Positions 15,126-26,162 of a DNA stretch of 64,000 nt are shown here, one piece after another (the first letter of the stretch is position 1; each line of letters starts with the position of its first letter). Made by a program: the position numbers and the translations under genes. The stretch comes from Pseudonocardia bannensis (GTDB lineage Bacteria; Actinomycetota; Actinomycetes; Mycobacteriales; Pseudonocardiaceae): contig NZ_JAAXKZ010000010.1 of assembly GCF_012911875.1 (NCBI RefSeq), positions 1-64,000 of the forward strand, in the 5' to 3' direction. The notes below the pieces were generated by a model that saw only the letters and a list, made by a program, of their open reading frames with translations, had not been told where the DNA came from and ran no database searches.

Positions 15126-15754
15126 TGGACCCGAGCCTCCTCACCGGAATCTCCGAGGTACCCGGCGGTCAACCGCTCGACGTACTTCGCGACGACATCC
15201 ACTTCGAGATTGACGCTGTCCCCGGCCTGACGCACGCCGAGAGTCGTGTCGGCCAGTGTGGTGGGGATCAGGGCGACGGTGAAGCTCTCGCCGTCGGTGG
15301 CGGCCACCGTCAGCGACACACCGTCGACCGCGATCGAGCCCTTCTCCACCACGTAGCGGGCCAACTCCGGCGGCAGGCCGAACCGGACCTCGTCGCTGCG
15401 CTCGCCCGGGGTGCGGCTCAGCACGGTGCCGACGCCGTCCACATGGCCCTGGACGATGTGACCGCCGAGGCGACCACCGGCGGGCAGCGCGCGCTCGAGG
15501 TTGACCTTGGACCCGACCCCGATCCCGGACAGGCTCGACCGGCGCAGGGTCTCGGGGACCAGCTCGACGGTGAAGGTCCCGCCCGTCGCACCGTCGGGGT
15601 CGATCACGGTGAGGCAGACGCCGTTCACCGCGATCGAGTCGCCGTGCGCCGCATCGCTCGTGACCGTTTGCCCGCGCACGGTCAGTGCGACCACCTCGTC
15701 GGTGCGGCGGACGTCGATGATCTCACCGACCTCCTCCACGATCCCGGTGAACAT
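15122..15754 (-). CDS. ribE: Riboflavin synthase, alpha chain
   Basis: 210 aa enzyme that dismutates two lumazine molecules to riboflavin. It shows the two internally related halves of the family: [11 protein letters not shown] with NGVCLTV in the first, and [12 protein letters not shown] with DGVSLTV in the second. The end VVAKYVERL is standard. Immediately follows ribD with no gap and overlaps ribBA by four bases, so it lies in the middle of the rib operon. Confidence 0.96.
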
Positions 15755-16819
15755 CTACGCCGTCCCCTTCTCCTGCTGCTCGGCCACCGGCCGGGCGTCG
15801 ACCAGCACGTCGGTGCCGATGCGGCACACGTCGTCAATCTGCAACCGTCGGATGTCCCCGATCGTTCCCACTCCGGCCTCGGCCAGCGCGGCCGGCCCGG
15901 CTCCGAGGAGCGCGGGGGCGAGATAGGCCAGCACCCGGTCCACCCGGCCCGCGGCGAGGAAGGCTCCCGCAAGCCGGGGGCCGCCCTCGAGCAGCACGTC
16001 GACCGCACCGCGCTCCCGCAGCGCACCGAGGACGACGTCCGGATCGTGGCTGCGCACGTGCAGCACGTCGGGGGCGTCCAGCTTCGATCCGGCGACCAGG
16101 TCGCGACAGCCGACCACGACGCGCAGGGGCTGCCGGGCCTGCTCGGTGCCGTCGGGGTTGCGGGCGGTGAGCGCGGGGTCGTCGGCCAGGGCCGTTCCCG
16201 TGCCGACGACGATCGCATCCATGGTGGAGCGCAGCGCGTGCACCTGCTCGCGGGCATCCGGGCCGGTGATCCACCGGCTGGTCCCGTCGGCGGCGGCGCT
16301 GCGGCCGTCGAGGGTCGCAGCGAGCTTCCAGGTCACGTGCGGGCGGTGGGTGCGCACGGCGTGCAGCCAGGCCCGCAGCGGACCGCGGGCCACCTCGTCG
16401 GCGAGCGTGCCGAGGGTGACGGCGACGCCGGCATCGCGTAGTTCCGCCGCCCCGCCCGCCGCGAGCGGGTTGGGATCGGGCAGCGCGGCGTGCACGGCCA
16501 CGATCCCGGCGGCGATGAGGGCGTCCGTGCAGGGCGGGGTGCGGCCGACGTGCGCGCACGGCTCCAGGGTGACCACGGCGGTGCCGCCGGCCGCCCGCGG
16601 GCCGGCTTCGTGCAGCGCCACGATCTCGGCGTGCGGTCCCCCGGGTGGGGCGGTGGCGCCGACACCGGCGATCTCACCGGCGGCGTCGAGCACGACGCAG
16701 CCGACCGGAGGATTGGGGCTCGTGCTCCCGTGCACCTGCGCGGACGCCGCGAGGGCCCGGCGCATGGCCTGTTCGATCCGGGCCTCGGGGGTCCCGCTCC
16801 CCCCGGTCGGTCCGATCAT
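15755..16819 (-). CDS. ribD: Bifunctional diaminohydroxyphosphoribosylaminopyrimidine deaminase / reductase
   Basis: 354 aa. The N-terminal cytidine-deaminase-type domain binds zinc through GPHAEIVAL and [16 protein letters not shown] (one His, two Cys). [10 protein letters not shown] is also diagnostic. The C-terminal reductase domain starts near residue 150 with [12 protein letters not shown], then [11 protein letters not shown] and [13 protein letters not shown]. It performs steps two and three of riboflavin synthesis. The ATG at 16819 overlaps the rpe stop by four bases; the much longer open frame upstream is a shadow of rpe. No FMN riboswitch is visible before the operon. Confidence 0.95.
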   Translation of the reverse strand: MIGPTGGSGTPEARIEQAMRRALAASAQVHGSTSPNPPVGCVVLDAAGEIAGVGATAPPGGPHAEIVALHEAGPRAAGGTAVVTLEPCAHVGRTPPCTDALIAAGIVAVHAALPDPNPLAAGGAAELRDAGVAVTLGTLADEVARGPLRAWLHAVRTHRPHVTWKLAATLDGRSAAADGTSRWITGPDAREQVHALRSTMDAIVVGTGTALADDPALTARNPDGTEQARQPLRVVVGCRDLVAGSKLDAPDVLHVRSHDPDVVLGALRERGAVDVLLEGGPRLAGAFLAAGRVDRVLAYLAPALLGAGPAALAEAGVGTIGDIRRLQIDDVCRIGTDVLVDARPVAEQQEKGTA

Positions 16820-17508
16820 CCCGACCACCGGTGCGGGGCGGCTGTGACCGCCTGCTCGCGAAGCGCCTGCACGGCACGCAGCGGGTCGTCGGCGCCGTAG
16901 ACCGCGGAGCCGGCGACGAAACAGTCGACCCCCGCCTCCGCGGCGGCCTCGACGGTGTCGGCGTTGATCCCGCCGTCGATCTCGACGAGGACCTTCAGAT
17001 GGCCGGTCTCCACCAGGCGCCGGGCGGTGCGCACCTTGTCGAGCACGCGGGGGATGAAGCTCTGCCCGCCGAACCCCGGCTCGACACTCATCACGAGCAG
17101 GGTGTCGTAGTGCTTGAGGGTCTCGAGGTGCGGCTCGAGCGGCGTGTCCGGCTTGACCGACAGCCCGGCGAGCGAGCCGGCGGCGCGCAGGTTCTTCGCC
17201 AGCCGCACCGGGTCGGCGGCGGCCTCCACGTGCACGGTGACGTTGTGCGCGCCGGCCTCGGCGTAGGCCGGCGCCCAGCGGTCCGGGTCGTCGATCATGA
17301 GGTGGCAGTCCAGCGGGATGGCGGTCGCCTTGAGCAGCGACTCGACCACCGGCAGGCCGATCGTCAGGTTCGGCACGAAGTGCGCGTCCATCACGTCGAC
17401 GTGCAACCAGTCGGCACCCAGGCCGGGCTCGCCGGTCACCGCGTCGGCCTCGTCGGCGAGATGAGCGAAGTCGGCCGAGAGAATGCTCGGGGCGATCATC
17501 GGGTGCAC
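16816..17508 (-). CDS. rpe: Ribulose-phosphate 3-epimerase
   Basis: 230 aa TIM-barrel, metal-dependent epimerase of the pentose-phosphate pathway, making the ribulose 5-phosphate pool that also feeds RibB. Motifs: [54 protein letters not shown] and VEIDGGIN with the catalytic Asp. Two starts are possible, GTG 17508 and ATG 17499, neither with a clear ribosome-binding site. First gene of the rpe-rib operon; a degenerate pseudogene lies upstream. Confidence 0.95.
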   Translation of the reverse strand: MHPMIAPSILSADFAHLADEADAVTGEPGLGADWLHVDVMDAHFVPNLTIGLPVVESLLKATAIPLDCHLMIDDPDRWAPAYAEAGAHNVTVHVEAAADPVRLAKNLRAAGSLAGLSVKPDTPLEPHLETLKHYDTLLVMSVEPGFGGQSFIPRVLDKVRTARRLVETGHLKVLVEIDGGINADTVEAAAEAGVDCFVAGSAVYGADDPLRAVQALREQAVTAAPHRWSG

Positions 17509-17604
17509 CCACGCAGGTTACTGCGCATGCTCCGGAGGGTCGTGCCCCGATCCGCATCGGCGCCGGGGACGAGGACTGTCGGTGTCGTGCGGTTCACTCC
17601 GGCC

Positions 17605-17998
17605 ATGACGAGCGGCGCGCTGTCCCTGGCCGACCTGCTGGCCGACGAGTCGCCCGCGGTCGCCGCCCTCACCCGCCGGCTGCGGGCCGTCGGGCAGGCG
17701 CGCATCCCGATCTCCGCGAGCGGGTCTACCCGGGCCGGCGCGGGCTCGGGTTCCACTACCCGGCGGGCGGCCAGGCGGCCGCGCTGGTCCCCGTGACGAC
17801 GGCGTGGACGTCGGCTTCGAGCACGGCGCCGACCTGCCCGACCCGCACCGGCTGCTCGCCGGAGCGGGCCGGCGGCTCCGTCACCTGCGCTTCTCCCCGG
17901 CGCGACGGCGCCGACCGAGGAGCAGCTGATCGACTACCTGGATCTCGCGGTCGAGCACGCCCCCGCCGTCCGGTCGGCGCGCAGAGAACCGGCGGCGA
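17605..17998 (+). pseudogene. Frameshifted DUF1801-like gene remnant
   Basis: An ATG at 17605 opens a short frame (ADLLADESPAVAALTRRLRA), but the rest of a DUF1801-type protein is only found by changing frame three times. Residues RERVYPGRRGLGFHYPAGG come from the second frame (from about 17703) and GFEHGADLPDPHRLLAG with RRLRHLRF from the third (from about 17792). PTEEQLIDYLDLAVEHA comes from a frame entered near 17899. The order and spacing match the family (a glycine-rich middle, then the Arg/His-rich block, then a closing helix). The longest single open frame covers only part, so it is probably not functional. It runs into the rsmB 3' end. Confidence 0.6.
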
Positions 17999-19486
17999 TC
18001 AACCGGTCCGCCGCAGCAGGGCCAGGAACATCGCGTCGGTGCCGTGACGGTGCGGCCACAGCTGCACCGTCCGGCCGTCGCCGAGGTCCGGGACCCCGGG
18101 CAGGGCCGCCCGGGCGTCGAGCTGTTCCACGGCCGGACCGTCGGCGCGCCGCCGCGTCACAGCCGTGACGACACCCACGGTTTCCGACAGGTGCGGCGAG
18201 CACGTGACATATGCCACCACCCCGCCGGGACGGACGTGACGCAGCGCCGCGGTGAGGAGCTCGCGCTGCAGTTTCGCGAGCCCGGCGACGTCGTCGGGAC
18301 GGCGCCGCCAGCGCGCCTCGGGCCGGCGCCGCAGTGCACCCAGCCCGGTGCACGGGGCGTCGACGAGCACCCGGTCGAACACGCCGTCGGGCAGTGGGGC
18401 GGACCGCCCGTCGGCGGTGTGCACGGTGACCGGCAACCCGTCGACCGCGCGCCGGACCAGGTCGGACCGGTGCTCCGACTGCTCGACCGCGTCCACCGTC
18501 GCGCCGTCGAGCGCGGCCAGCCCGCCCAGCAGGGTCGCCTTGCCACCCGGGCCGGCGCACAGGTCCAGCCAGCGCCCGGTGTCGGGCCCGTCGAGTTCGG
18601 CCCGGGTGAGCGCGAGGGCCACGAGTTGGCTGCCCTCGTCCTGCACGGCCGCCAGCCCCTCCGACACGGCCTCCAGCTCGCCGATCTCACCGGCACCGGG
18701 GTCCAGGTGCACACCGTAGGGCGAGTACGGCGCCGGCTCGCCGCCCGTGACGAGCGCCAGCTCCTCGGCGGTGATCTCGCCGGGACGGGCGAGCAGGTGC
18801 ACCGTGGGCCGGGCGTCGTCGGCGGCGAGCGCGGCGTCGAGCTCGGCCGCGCCGCGGCTGCCGAGGGCGTCGGCGAAGGCCTGGGCGATCCAGCGCGGGT
18901 GGGCGTGCGCGAACGCGCCGTGACCCACGGGGTCCTCCTCGGCCGAGGGCGCGAGCTCGGCCACCCACGCGGCCTCGTCGCGCTCACCGATGCGGCGCAG
19001 GATCGCGTTGACGAACCCGGCCGACCGGGAGCCGGCACGCCCACGGACCAGATCGACGGTGGTGGCCACCGCGGCGTGCGCCGGGATCCGGGTCCGCAGC
19101 AGCTGGTACGCGCCCAGCCGCAGCGCGTCGAGGAGCGGGGCCTCGACCCGGTTCAGCGGGCGGTCGGTGCACGCCTCGACGATCGCGTCGAGCAGGCCCT
19201 GCGCGCGCAGCGTGCCGTAGCCCAGCTCGGTGGCCAGCGCGGCGTCGCGGTCGCGCAACCGGTGACGGCGCAGGATCGCGGGCAACGCCAGGTTGGCGTA
19301 GGCGTCACGCTCGCGGACCGCGGTGAGCAGCTCCAGGGCGGCCTGCCGGGCCGGGTCGGCCTCCGGCGGGCGGCCCGGCCCCTGGCGCCCGCGCGGCGGG
19401 CCGGCGCCCCGCGGGCCGGCCGGCCGGCGCGGCTGGGACCGCCCGCCGTGGGACCGCCTGCCCCGAGGTTCGTGCGGGGCGCTCAT
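17999..19486 (-). CDS. rsmB: 16S rRNA m5C967 methyltransferase RsmB (Sun/Fmu)
   Basis: 495 aa. A disordered Arg/Gly/Pro-rich N-terminus of about 45 residues precedes a NusB-like RNA-binding domain (about 45-175, with [14 protein letters not shown] and [10 protein letters not shown]). The Rossmann methyltransferase domain has [16 protein letters not shown] for SAM, motif [20 protein letters not shown] and the catalytic Cys block [10 protein letters not shown]. It methylates small-subunit rRNA. The ATG at 19486 overlaps the fmt TGA by four bases. Common actinobacterial neighbour of fmt. Confidence 0.94.
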   Translation of the reverse strand: MSAPHEPRGRRSHGGRSQPRRPAGPRGAGPPRGRQGPGRPPEADPARQAALELLTAVRERDAYANLALPAILRRHRLRDRDAALATELGYGTLRAQGLLDAIVEACTDRPLNRVEAPLLDALRLGAYQLLRTRIPAHAAVATTVDLVRGRAGSRSAGFVNAILRRIGERDEAAWVAELAPSAEEDPVGHGAFAHAHPRWIAQAFADALGSRGAAELDAALAADDARPTVHLLARPGEITAEELALVTGGEPAPYSPYGVHLDPGAGEIGELEAVSEGLAAVQDEGSQLVALALTRAELDGPDTGRWLDLCAGPGGKATLLGGLAALDGATVDAVEQSEHRSDLVRRAVDGLPVTVHTADGRSAPLPDGVFDRVLVDAPCTGLGALRRRPEARWRRRPDDVAGLAKLQRELLTAALRHVRPGGVVAYVTCSPHLSETVGVVTAVTRRRADGPAVEQLDARAALPGVPDLGDGRTVQLWPHRHGTDAMFLALLRRTG

Positions 19487-20415
19487 CCCAGCACCTCCCC
19501 GGGCTCGATACGCACGCCGCGCGCCCAGTCCGGCGCCGGCATCGCCCGCTTGCCCACCGGCCGCACCTCACCGAGCTCCACCGGCACGGTCGCGGTACCG
19601 ACGAGCACCCGGCGCTTCTCGGCCCGCAGCTCACCCGGCTGCAGGCTCACCTCTCCGGTACGCACCGGGCGCACCGGCCCGAGGCCGAGTCGCTCGTCGC
19701 GGAACGTCGCCCAGGCACCCGGCTCGGGGGTCACCGAGCGGATCAGCCGGTCGAGCGCGACGGCCGGGGCGGACCAGTCCACCCGCGCGTCGGCGACCGT
19801 CACCTTGGGAGCGTGCGAGACGCCGTCGGCCGGCTGCGGGCGGGCCTGCAGCGTGCCGTCGGCGATGCCGTCCATGGTCGCGGCCAACAGGCCCGCGCCC
19901 GACTGCGCGAGACGGCCGAGCAGCGCCCCCGCCGTGTCGGCCGGTCCGACCGTCTCGGTCACCACGCCGTAGGTCGGCCCGGTGTCCAGGCCCTCCTCCA
20001 GCCGGAACGTCGTAGCGCCGGTGACGTCGTCGCCGTGCCGGATCGCCGCCTGCACCGGGGCCGCGCCCCGCCAGGCCGGGAGCAGCGAGAAGTGCAGGTT
20101 CACCCAGCCCCGGGACGGGATGTCGAGCGCGGCGCGGGGCACCAGCGCGCCGTAGGCGACCACGGGCACACAGTCCGGGGCCAGCTCGCGCAACGCGTCG
20201 AGGAACTCCGGGTCCGACGGCCGGGCCGGGGTGAGCACCGGGATACCGGCTTCGTCGGCCAGCGCGCCGACCGGGGAGCGCATCAGCCTGCGACCGCGAC
20301 CGGCCGGGGCGTCGGGACGGGTGAGCACCCCGACGACCTGGTGCCGCGGCGAGTCGAGCAGCGCGCGCAGGGACGGCACCGCAGGCTCGGGCGTACCAGC
20401 GAAGACCAGCTTCAC
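19483..20415 (-). CDS. fmt: Methionyl-tRNA formyltransferase
   Basis: 310 aa enzyme formylating initiator Met-tRNA with 10-formyl-tetrahydrofolate. The N-terminal catalytic domain has [31 protein letters not shown] (catalytic Asn and His) and LEEGLDTGP (Asp). The C-terminal oligonucleotide-binding-like domain starts after about residue 205 ([13 protein letters not shown]). GTG 20415 has AAGG four bases upstream and overlaps the def stop by four bases, pairing addition and removal of the formyl group in one transcript. Confidence 0.96.
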   Translation of the reverse strand: MKLVFAGTPEPAVPSLRALLDSPRHQVVGVLTRPDAPAGRGRRLMRSPVGALADEAGIPVLTPARPSDPEFLDALRELAPDCVPVVAYGALVPRAALDIPSRGWVNLHFSLLPAWRGAAPVQAAIRHGDDVTGATTFRLEEGLDTGPTYGVVTETVGPADTAGALLGRLAQSGAGLLAATMDGIADGTLQARPQPADGVSHAPKVTVADARVDWSAPAVALDRLIRSVTPEPGAWATFRDERLGLGPVRPVRTGEVSLQPGELRAEKRRVLVGTATVPVELGEVRPVGKRAMPAPDWARGVRIEPGEVLG

Positions 20416-20960
20416 CGGGCCTTCCCGAACAGCGGGTGCGGGCTGGTCTTCACGACCGGCTCGGGGGTGCCGAACCACTGCGCCGCGCGGATCTCGGCCA
20501 TCGCCTGCCGACGCGTCTCGGGGTCGAGCCGATCGACGAACAGCACGCCGTCGAGGTGGTCGGTCTCGTGCTGGATGCACCGGGCCAGCATCTCACTTCC
20601 CTCGACCGCGACCGGCTCGCCGTGCATGTTCCAGCCGTGGGCGACGACGTGCAGGTGCCGCCGGCAGTCCCAGCTCAGGCCGGGGATCGACAGGCACCCC
20701 TCGGGGCCGACCTGCTCCTCCTCACCCACGACGTCGAAGGCCGGGTTGACCAGGTGCCCGGAGAATCCGTCGACGTCGTAGGTGAACACCCGCAGGCCCA
20801 CACCGATCTGCGGAGCGGCCAGGCCGGCGCCGCCCTCGTCGTGCATGGTGTCGGTCAGGTCGGCGACGAGCTTGCGCAGCTCGGCGTCGAAGGTCGTGAC
20901 CTCCACCGCCGGGGTGCGTAGCACCGGGTCGCCGAAGAGCCGGACGGGCTGGACGGACAC
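20412..20960 (-). CDS. def: Peptide deformylase
   Basis: 182 aa metalloenzyme removing the N-formyl group from nascent proteins. The three signature blocks are present: [23 protein letters not shown] (Cys ligand) and [13 protein letters not shown] (HExxH-type ligands and catalytic Glu). GTG 20960 has AAGGAG four bases upstream and gives the standard length; the larger open frame upstream is Arg-rich noise. First gene of a def-fmt-rsmB unit with four-base overlaps. Confidence 0.96.
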   Translation of the reverse strand: MSVQPVRLFGDPVLRTPAVEVTTFDAELRKLVADLTDTMHDEGGAGLAAPQIGVGLRVFTYDVDGFSGHLVNPAFDVVGEEEQVGPEGCLSIPGLSWDCRRHLHVVAHGWNMHGEPVAVEGSEMLARCIQHETDHLDGVLFVDRLDPETRRQAMAEIRAAQWFGTPEPVVKTSPHPLFGKAR

Positions 20961-21168
20961 AGGTCTCCTTAGACGGGGTCGGGATGGGAGTGCCGCACAC
21001 ACTCGGGGAGGCGGGCACTCGGCGCCGGCGGGCGGCGACCTTCGATTCTGCCACGCCACCCGTGGCGGCCGCGGTGCTCGACACCCGGCGGCGCCGGGAC
21101 GCGGGACGAGGCCTGGGTGGTGGCCGCCCGCGGGGTCCCGGCCCGACCCCGCGCCCCGGCCGGCCGGC

Positions 21169-23289
21169 TCAGCCGATCTCCGCCGGATCCAGCCGCACCC
21201 GTACCGGTTCGGGAGCCTTACGTGCGGTCCGGGCCGCCTGCGCGGCGGCGAGGGCCGCGGCGAGCGCCCGGCCCTCGCTCCGCGGCACCCGCAACAGGGC
21301 CCGTTCCCGGACGCCCGGTCCGCCACGGTCTCCCGCCTCGCCCACCTCGGCACCGTTGATCTCGACCGGCCCGAGGACCTCGAGCCCGGTCGGCAGCCCG
21401 GTGGCCGCCAGCACCTCCGCCACCGCGTCCGGGCTGCCCTCGAGCGCCGCCATCCGCACCGTGGGCGGAAAACCCACCTCGGTGCGGGCACGAAGCTCCT
21501 CGGCGGCGTGCCCGGCCGGATCCCACCGGACCAGCGCCTGAACCGTCGGCAGCGCGGACTCGGCGACCACCACGACCCGGCCGCCCGCGGTGTGCGGCAC
21601 CACCAGCGCCGCGGCAGTCAGCCAGCGGCGCAGCGTCTCCTCGGCCACCCGCAGGTCCGGGCGACTCAGCATGGCCCAGGCGTCCACGAGCAGGGCGGCG
21701 CCGTACCCGCCCTCGGCCGGGGGTTCCGCGCCGGGGGTCGCGACGACGAGCTCGGGCCGGGCCGGGACCTGCGAGAGCACCGCGGCGCCGCCCCCGGACG
21801 ACCGGACGGTGGTGCCCGGGAACGCCCGGCCGAGCTCCTCCGCCGTGCGGCCGGAACCGACCACGCTGGCCCGCAGCCGGCGCGACCCGCAGGCCGCGCA
21901 GCGGAACACCGGCTCGGCGCGCCCGCACCACCGGCAGTGCGGCAGGCCCGCCGCCGCGGCGCCGTCGGCCCCGGATCCGCCTGCGGGCAGCCCGAGCGGG
22001 CCGGCGCAGTGCCGGCAGCGGGCGGTGTCGCGGCAGGCCGCGCAGGCCAGCCACGGGAGATAACCCGAACGCGGTACCTGCACCAGGACCGGTCGACCGG
22101 CGGTCAGCGCGGCGCGGGCCGCCTCGAACGCCACGCCGGGTAGCCGGGCGACCCGGGCGTCGGGGTCGCGGGCGAGCTGGCCGTCGGTCTCCCCGATCGC
22201 GGTGACGCGTGGCATGGCGGCGCGCACGGTCGCCCGGTCGGCCACCACCTCCCGCGCCCAGCCCGACTCCACCAGCAGCTGCGCCTCGGCCGTGCGCGCG
22301 TATCCGCCGACGAGCAACGCCGCCCCGGCTGCGTGCGCGCGCAGCACCAGCACGTCACGGACCTGCGGGTACGGGGCCCGGGGCTCGGCGTGGAGGTCGT
22401 CGCCGTCGTCCCACACGGCGAGCAGCCCGAGCCGTTCGACCGGCGCGAACGCCGCCGACCGGGTGCCCACGACGACCCGCACCGCTCCCCGCCGCACGGC
22501 CAGCCAGCGGCGGTAGCGCTCGGCCGGACCCAGCTCCGCGGTCAGCGCGACGACGCCGTCGGGCCCCAGCCGGGCCGCGCACGCCGCGTACAGCAGATCG
22601 ACGTCGCGCTGGTCGGGCACCACGATCAGCGCACCGCGGCCCCCCGCGGCGGTGACCGCCGCGGCCTCCGCCAGCCGGTCGGCCCACGCTTCGCCCGGCA
22701 GCGCCTGCCAGACCGCGTGCGCGGCCCGCCCACCGCCGAGCGCGTCGAGCAGCGCCGGGCCGCGCGGGTAGCGACCCCAGCCGGCCCGGTCGACGAGCCC
22801 GACCTCGGCGGCCTCGCGCTTCGCGGGTTCCTCGGCCTCGACGCGGGCGTGCCGGGGCGGGACCGCGAGTCGCAGCACGTCGGCCAGCACCCCGGCGTAG
22901 CGGTCGGCGACGGATCGGCACAGGGCCGCGACCTCGGTGGTCAGCACCGGCTCCGGGGAGACGATCTTCTCCACCCAGGAGAGCCGCCCGGAGTGCCCGG
23001 ACTCCGCGACCCGCTCCAGCAGGAACCCGTCCACCAGCCGGCCCGCGAATCGCACCCGCAGCCGCACACCGGGCACGGCCATGGCGTCGAGATGCTCGGG
23101 TATCCGGTAGTCGAAGGGGCGGTCCAGATGCGCGAGCGGGACGTCCACGGCGATCCGGCCGACCGGCAGTTCCGCCGCCGGCCGCCACTCCCCCCTGGTG
23201 CGGGCCGTGCGCGTCACGGACGCGGGTCTATCAGACGGCTTCACCGGGGCCCGCACCCCGGCCCCCGGCGAACCCGGGTACGGCGACAT
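21169..23289 (-). CDS. priA: Primosomal protein PriA, ATPase-degenerate actinobacterial type
   Basis: 706 aa. The N-terminal DNA-binding domain (about 45-140) has VDVPLAHLDRPFDYRIPEHLD. The Cys-rich zinc region (about 425-490) has CAACRDTARCRHC, CRWCGRAEPVF and CAACGSRRL. The C-terminal domain has TEVGFPPTVRMAAL. The Walker A loop (GxTGSGKT) and the DEEH box found in active PriA helicases are absent; the matching sites read ALLDALGGGRAAHAV and VWDDGDDLH. Loss of the ATPase motifs is known for actinobacterial PriA, so this is not a pseudogene. It may act as a restart scaffold. The true start may be a few codons downstream of 23289. Confidence 0.88.
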   Translation of the reverse strand: MSPYPGSPGAGVRAPVKPSDRPASVTRTARTRGEWRPAAELPVGRIAVDVPLAHLDRPFDYRIPEHLDAMAVPGVRLRVRFAGRLVDGFLLERVAESGHSGRLSWVEKIVSPEPVLTTEVAALCRSVADRYAGVLADVLRLAVPPRHARVEAEEPAKREAAEVGLVDRAGWGRYPRGPALLDALGGGRAAHAVWQALPGEAWADRLAEAAAVTAAGGRGALIVVPDQRDVDLLYAACAARLGPDGVVALTAELGPAERYRRWLAVRRGAVRVVVGTRSAAFAPVERLGLLAVWDDGDDLHAEPRAPYPQVRDVLVLRAHAAGAALLVGGYARTAEAQLLVESGWAREVVADRATVRAAMPRVTAIGETDGQLARDPDARVARLPGVAFEAARAALTAGRPVLVQVPRSGYLPWLACAACRDTARCRHCAGPLGLPAGGSGADGAAAAGLPHCRWCGRAEPVFRCAACGSRRLRASVVGSGRTAEELGRAFPGTTVRSSGGGAAVLSQVPARPELVVATPGAEPPAEGGYGAALLVDAWAMLSRPDLRVAEETLRRWLTAAALVVPHTAGGRVVVVAESALPTVQALVRWDPAGHAAEELRARTEVGFPPTVRMAALEGSPDAVAEVLAATGLPTGLEVLGPVEINGAEVGEAGDRGGPGVRERALLRVPRSEGRALAAALAAAQAARTARKAPEPVRVRLDPAEIG

Positions 23290-23329
23290 GGCCGGAGCAT
23301 GACAGCGGGCACCGACGGTCCCGGGCCGG

Positions 23330-23794
23330 TCAGAGGTTGACCTGGTCGTGCCGGGCGTAGAACTCCACCCACTCCTGTTCGCTCAGCTCACGTCCGGTCT
23401 CGCGGATCTCGGCGAGCTCCAGGAAGAAGCGCTCCCGGGCGATGCCGGGCGCGAAGAGGATGAGGAACGTGGTCTCGACGCCGGCGTCGTTGCGGAAGGC
23501 GTGCACCCCGTTGTCCGCGACGTGGGCGAAGTCGCCCGCGCCGAACCGGTCCCAGCGCTCGCCGTCGTAGATCGACAGCTCACCGGAGAGCACGTAGAAC
23601 GACTCGGAGAAGGTGCGGTGCACGTGCGGGCCGGGCCCCGGGGTCGACGGCGCCATCCGGTACTCGAACAGGCCGTACCGGCCCGCCGTCACCGATCCCG
23701 GGGCCACGAACCGCACCGACGACGGACCGGCGATGTCGGGCGGGTCCGCCGCCCGGTGGACGGTCACGGCCTCGGCCGGGTCGAGAAAGCTCAC
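23330..23794 (-). CDS. Cupin-domain protein
   Basis: 154 aa small beta-barrel protein of the cupin_2 type. The metal-binding first motif is PGPGPHVHRTFSESFYVLSGEL (two His plus Glu spaced as GxHxHxxxxE) and the second is AGDFAHVADNGVHAFRN. The C-terminal helix ends EQEWVEFYARHDQVNL. Such proteins may be dioxygenases, isomerases or binding proteins; no substrate can be inferred. The GTG start lacks a strong ribosome-binding site. It lies between metK and priA on the same strand. Confidence 0.82.
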   Translation of the reverse strand: MSFLDPAEAVTVHRAADPPDIAGPSSVRFVAPGSVTAGRYGLFEYRMAPSTPGPGPHVHRTFSESFYVLSGELSIYDGERWDRFGAGDFAHVADNGVHAFRNDAGVETTFLILFAPGIARERFFLELAEIRETGRELSEQEWVEFYARHDQVNL

Positions 23795-23819
23795 GAGGCG
23801 ATCCGCTCATGCGCCCACG

Positions 23820-23880
23820 ACGCGCGGGTTCTGGCCACCCCGCGCGCGACCGGGCCCGCGCGCGGCACCGACGACGCGCG
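23820..23880. repeat. 61 bp GC-palindromic intergenic repeat, copy A
   Basis: Begins ACGCGCGGGTTCTG and ends ACGCGCG. It contains a strong palindrome with CGCGCGCG arms around ACCGGGCC. It aligns without gaps to 45453-45513 at about 50 of 61 positions. The copy lies between the cupin start and the metK 3' end (metK is read toward it), so it could fold as an RNA hairpin in the metK 3' region. The rest of 23795-24032 is GC-rich with no gene. Confidence 0.6.
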
Positions 23881-24032
23881 CGAGGGCCGCTCGCACGCGG
23901 GTCACCCGGGTGCTCCCGCGCAGGCGGGCGCCGCCGGGAGCCGTCGCCGGCCGCGTCCGGTCGGGTGCTGCGCGGCCGGCGCGCGCGGCTGCTGCGGCGT
24001 TCACCCGTGCGACCGGTTCGGGACGCGGCCGC

Positions 24033-25235
<1,203 letters not shown>

Positions 25236-25465
25236 GCCCGCACCTCATCTTGATTTCCGCTTGATCGCTGCCGGGCGAGCCTAGTCGACCCCACGACGTG
25301 ATCGCCGCGTCCTCGGCCAGCGCCACTTGCTACGCACCGTAAACATCTCAGCGACACGCCGCCATTCCGTCACCGCATGGGGTGATGTGGCGCGCGGTAG
25401 CGAATCGGTAACGGCGCCACTCGTTGGGCCTTGTTGTCATGCCCACCCCACGGAGGTTCCCCGAG

Positions 25466-25996
25466 ATGAAGCTGCAACGACCGGGCCGCGCGGCCGCTGT
25501 TGTCGGCGGGTTGGTCGCGGTCGGCGCGACCACCATGATGGCGCTCGCCGCCGGGACCGCCGGAGCGGCCGAGCCGGGCCGCTGCACGGACAACGTGAAC
25601 GTCCGGGCCGAGCCGAGCCCGACCGCGCGCATCATCGCGGTCTGCGAGCGCGGGACCGAGGTGACCGTCGGCGAGAAGCGCAACGGCTTCGTGAAGCTGA
25701 CGAACCTGGGCGGCTGGTCGGCCGAGGAGTTCGTGTCGGTCGACGGCGCCACCCCGGCCCGGAACGCCCTCACCACCGGCGCCTCGCGCTCCACCGCGCC
25801 GACGAGCACCCCGGCCGCCGCCGAGCGCCGCAGTGCCCCCACCACCTCGCCGTCCGCCGGTAGCGACCGCCGCCCCGCGGACGCGGAGCCGACCCGCGAA
25901 CCCCGCCGTGCGGCGCCGAGCGAGGAGCCGGCCGACCAGGACGAGCCGACGTCGACGGAGACTCCCGAGGCCGGCACCGGACGCCTGCTTCCCTGA
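25466..25996 (+). CDS. Secreted SH3-domain protein
   Basis: 176 aa from the ATG at 25466, which has GGAGG nine bases upstream; an ATG at 25439 is an alternative. A signal peptide (about 1-35, KLQRPGRAAAVVGG ... LAAGTAGAAEP) is followed by a bacterial SH3 domain (about 39-90: CTDNVNVRAEPSPTARI, CERGTEVTVGEKR, VKLTNLGGWSAEEFVSV). Two cysteines in the domain may form a disulphide. The tail (90-176) is Ser/Thr/Pro/Glu-rich and disordered. Probably cell-wall or exported; partner unknown. Confidence 0.8.
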   Translation: MKLQRPGRAAAVVGGLVAVGATTMMALAAGTAGAAEPGRCTDNVNVRAEPSPTARIIAVCERGTEVTVGEKRNGFVKLTNLGGWSAEEFVSVDGATPARNALTTGASRSTAPTSTPAAAERRSAPTTSPSAGSDRRPADAEPTREPRRAAPSEEPADQDEPTSTETPEAGTGRLLP

Positions 25997-26001
25997 GGCT
26001 C

Positions 26002-26033
26002 GCCCGCGGGGCGGGCCGCGCCGGGTACCCCGG
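26002..26033 (+). terminator. Candidate double-hairpin terminator after the SH3 gene
   Basis: Six bases after the SH3 stop lies GCCCGC-GGG-GCGGGC (26002-26016), followed at 26021-26033 by CCGGG-TAC-CCCGG. Two stable tandem stems without a U tract are compatible with actinobacterial terminators, but GC-rich DNA produces stems by chance. Confidence 0.35.
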
Positions 26034-26162
26034 CCGACGCGTTGACAGCGCCCGCCCCGCGGGGCCACTCTGCGGCGATCCGTGCCCGCTTCGTGGCTTT
26101 CGGTGTGGTTCGGCACGGTGCCGACCGGAGGCGCATCCGGGTCGAACCGGGGTGTGCCCACC

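Noticed and set aside
17509-17604. FMN riboswitch before the rib operon
   Set aside because: The space upstream of rpe is too short and does not show the conserved RFN blocks; ribD follows rpe with overlap.
16645-17796. A 383-codon plus-strand open frame opposite rpe and ribD
   Set aside because: Shadow of strong minus-strand genes; only its last part from 17605 overlaps the DUF1801-like remnant.
21169-23289. PriA as a decaying pseudogene
   Set aside because: Full length, open, zinc motifs intact; the loss of ATPase motifs is typical of actinobacteria.
25236-25465. SAM riboswitch upstream of metK
   Set aside because: No conserved riboswitch core was recognised on the minus strand; only ordinary promoter-like DNA.
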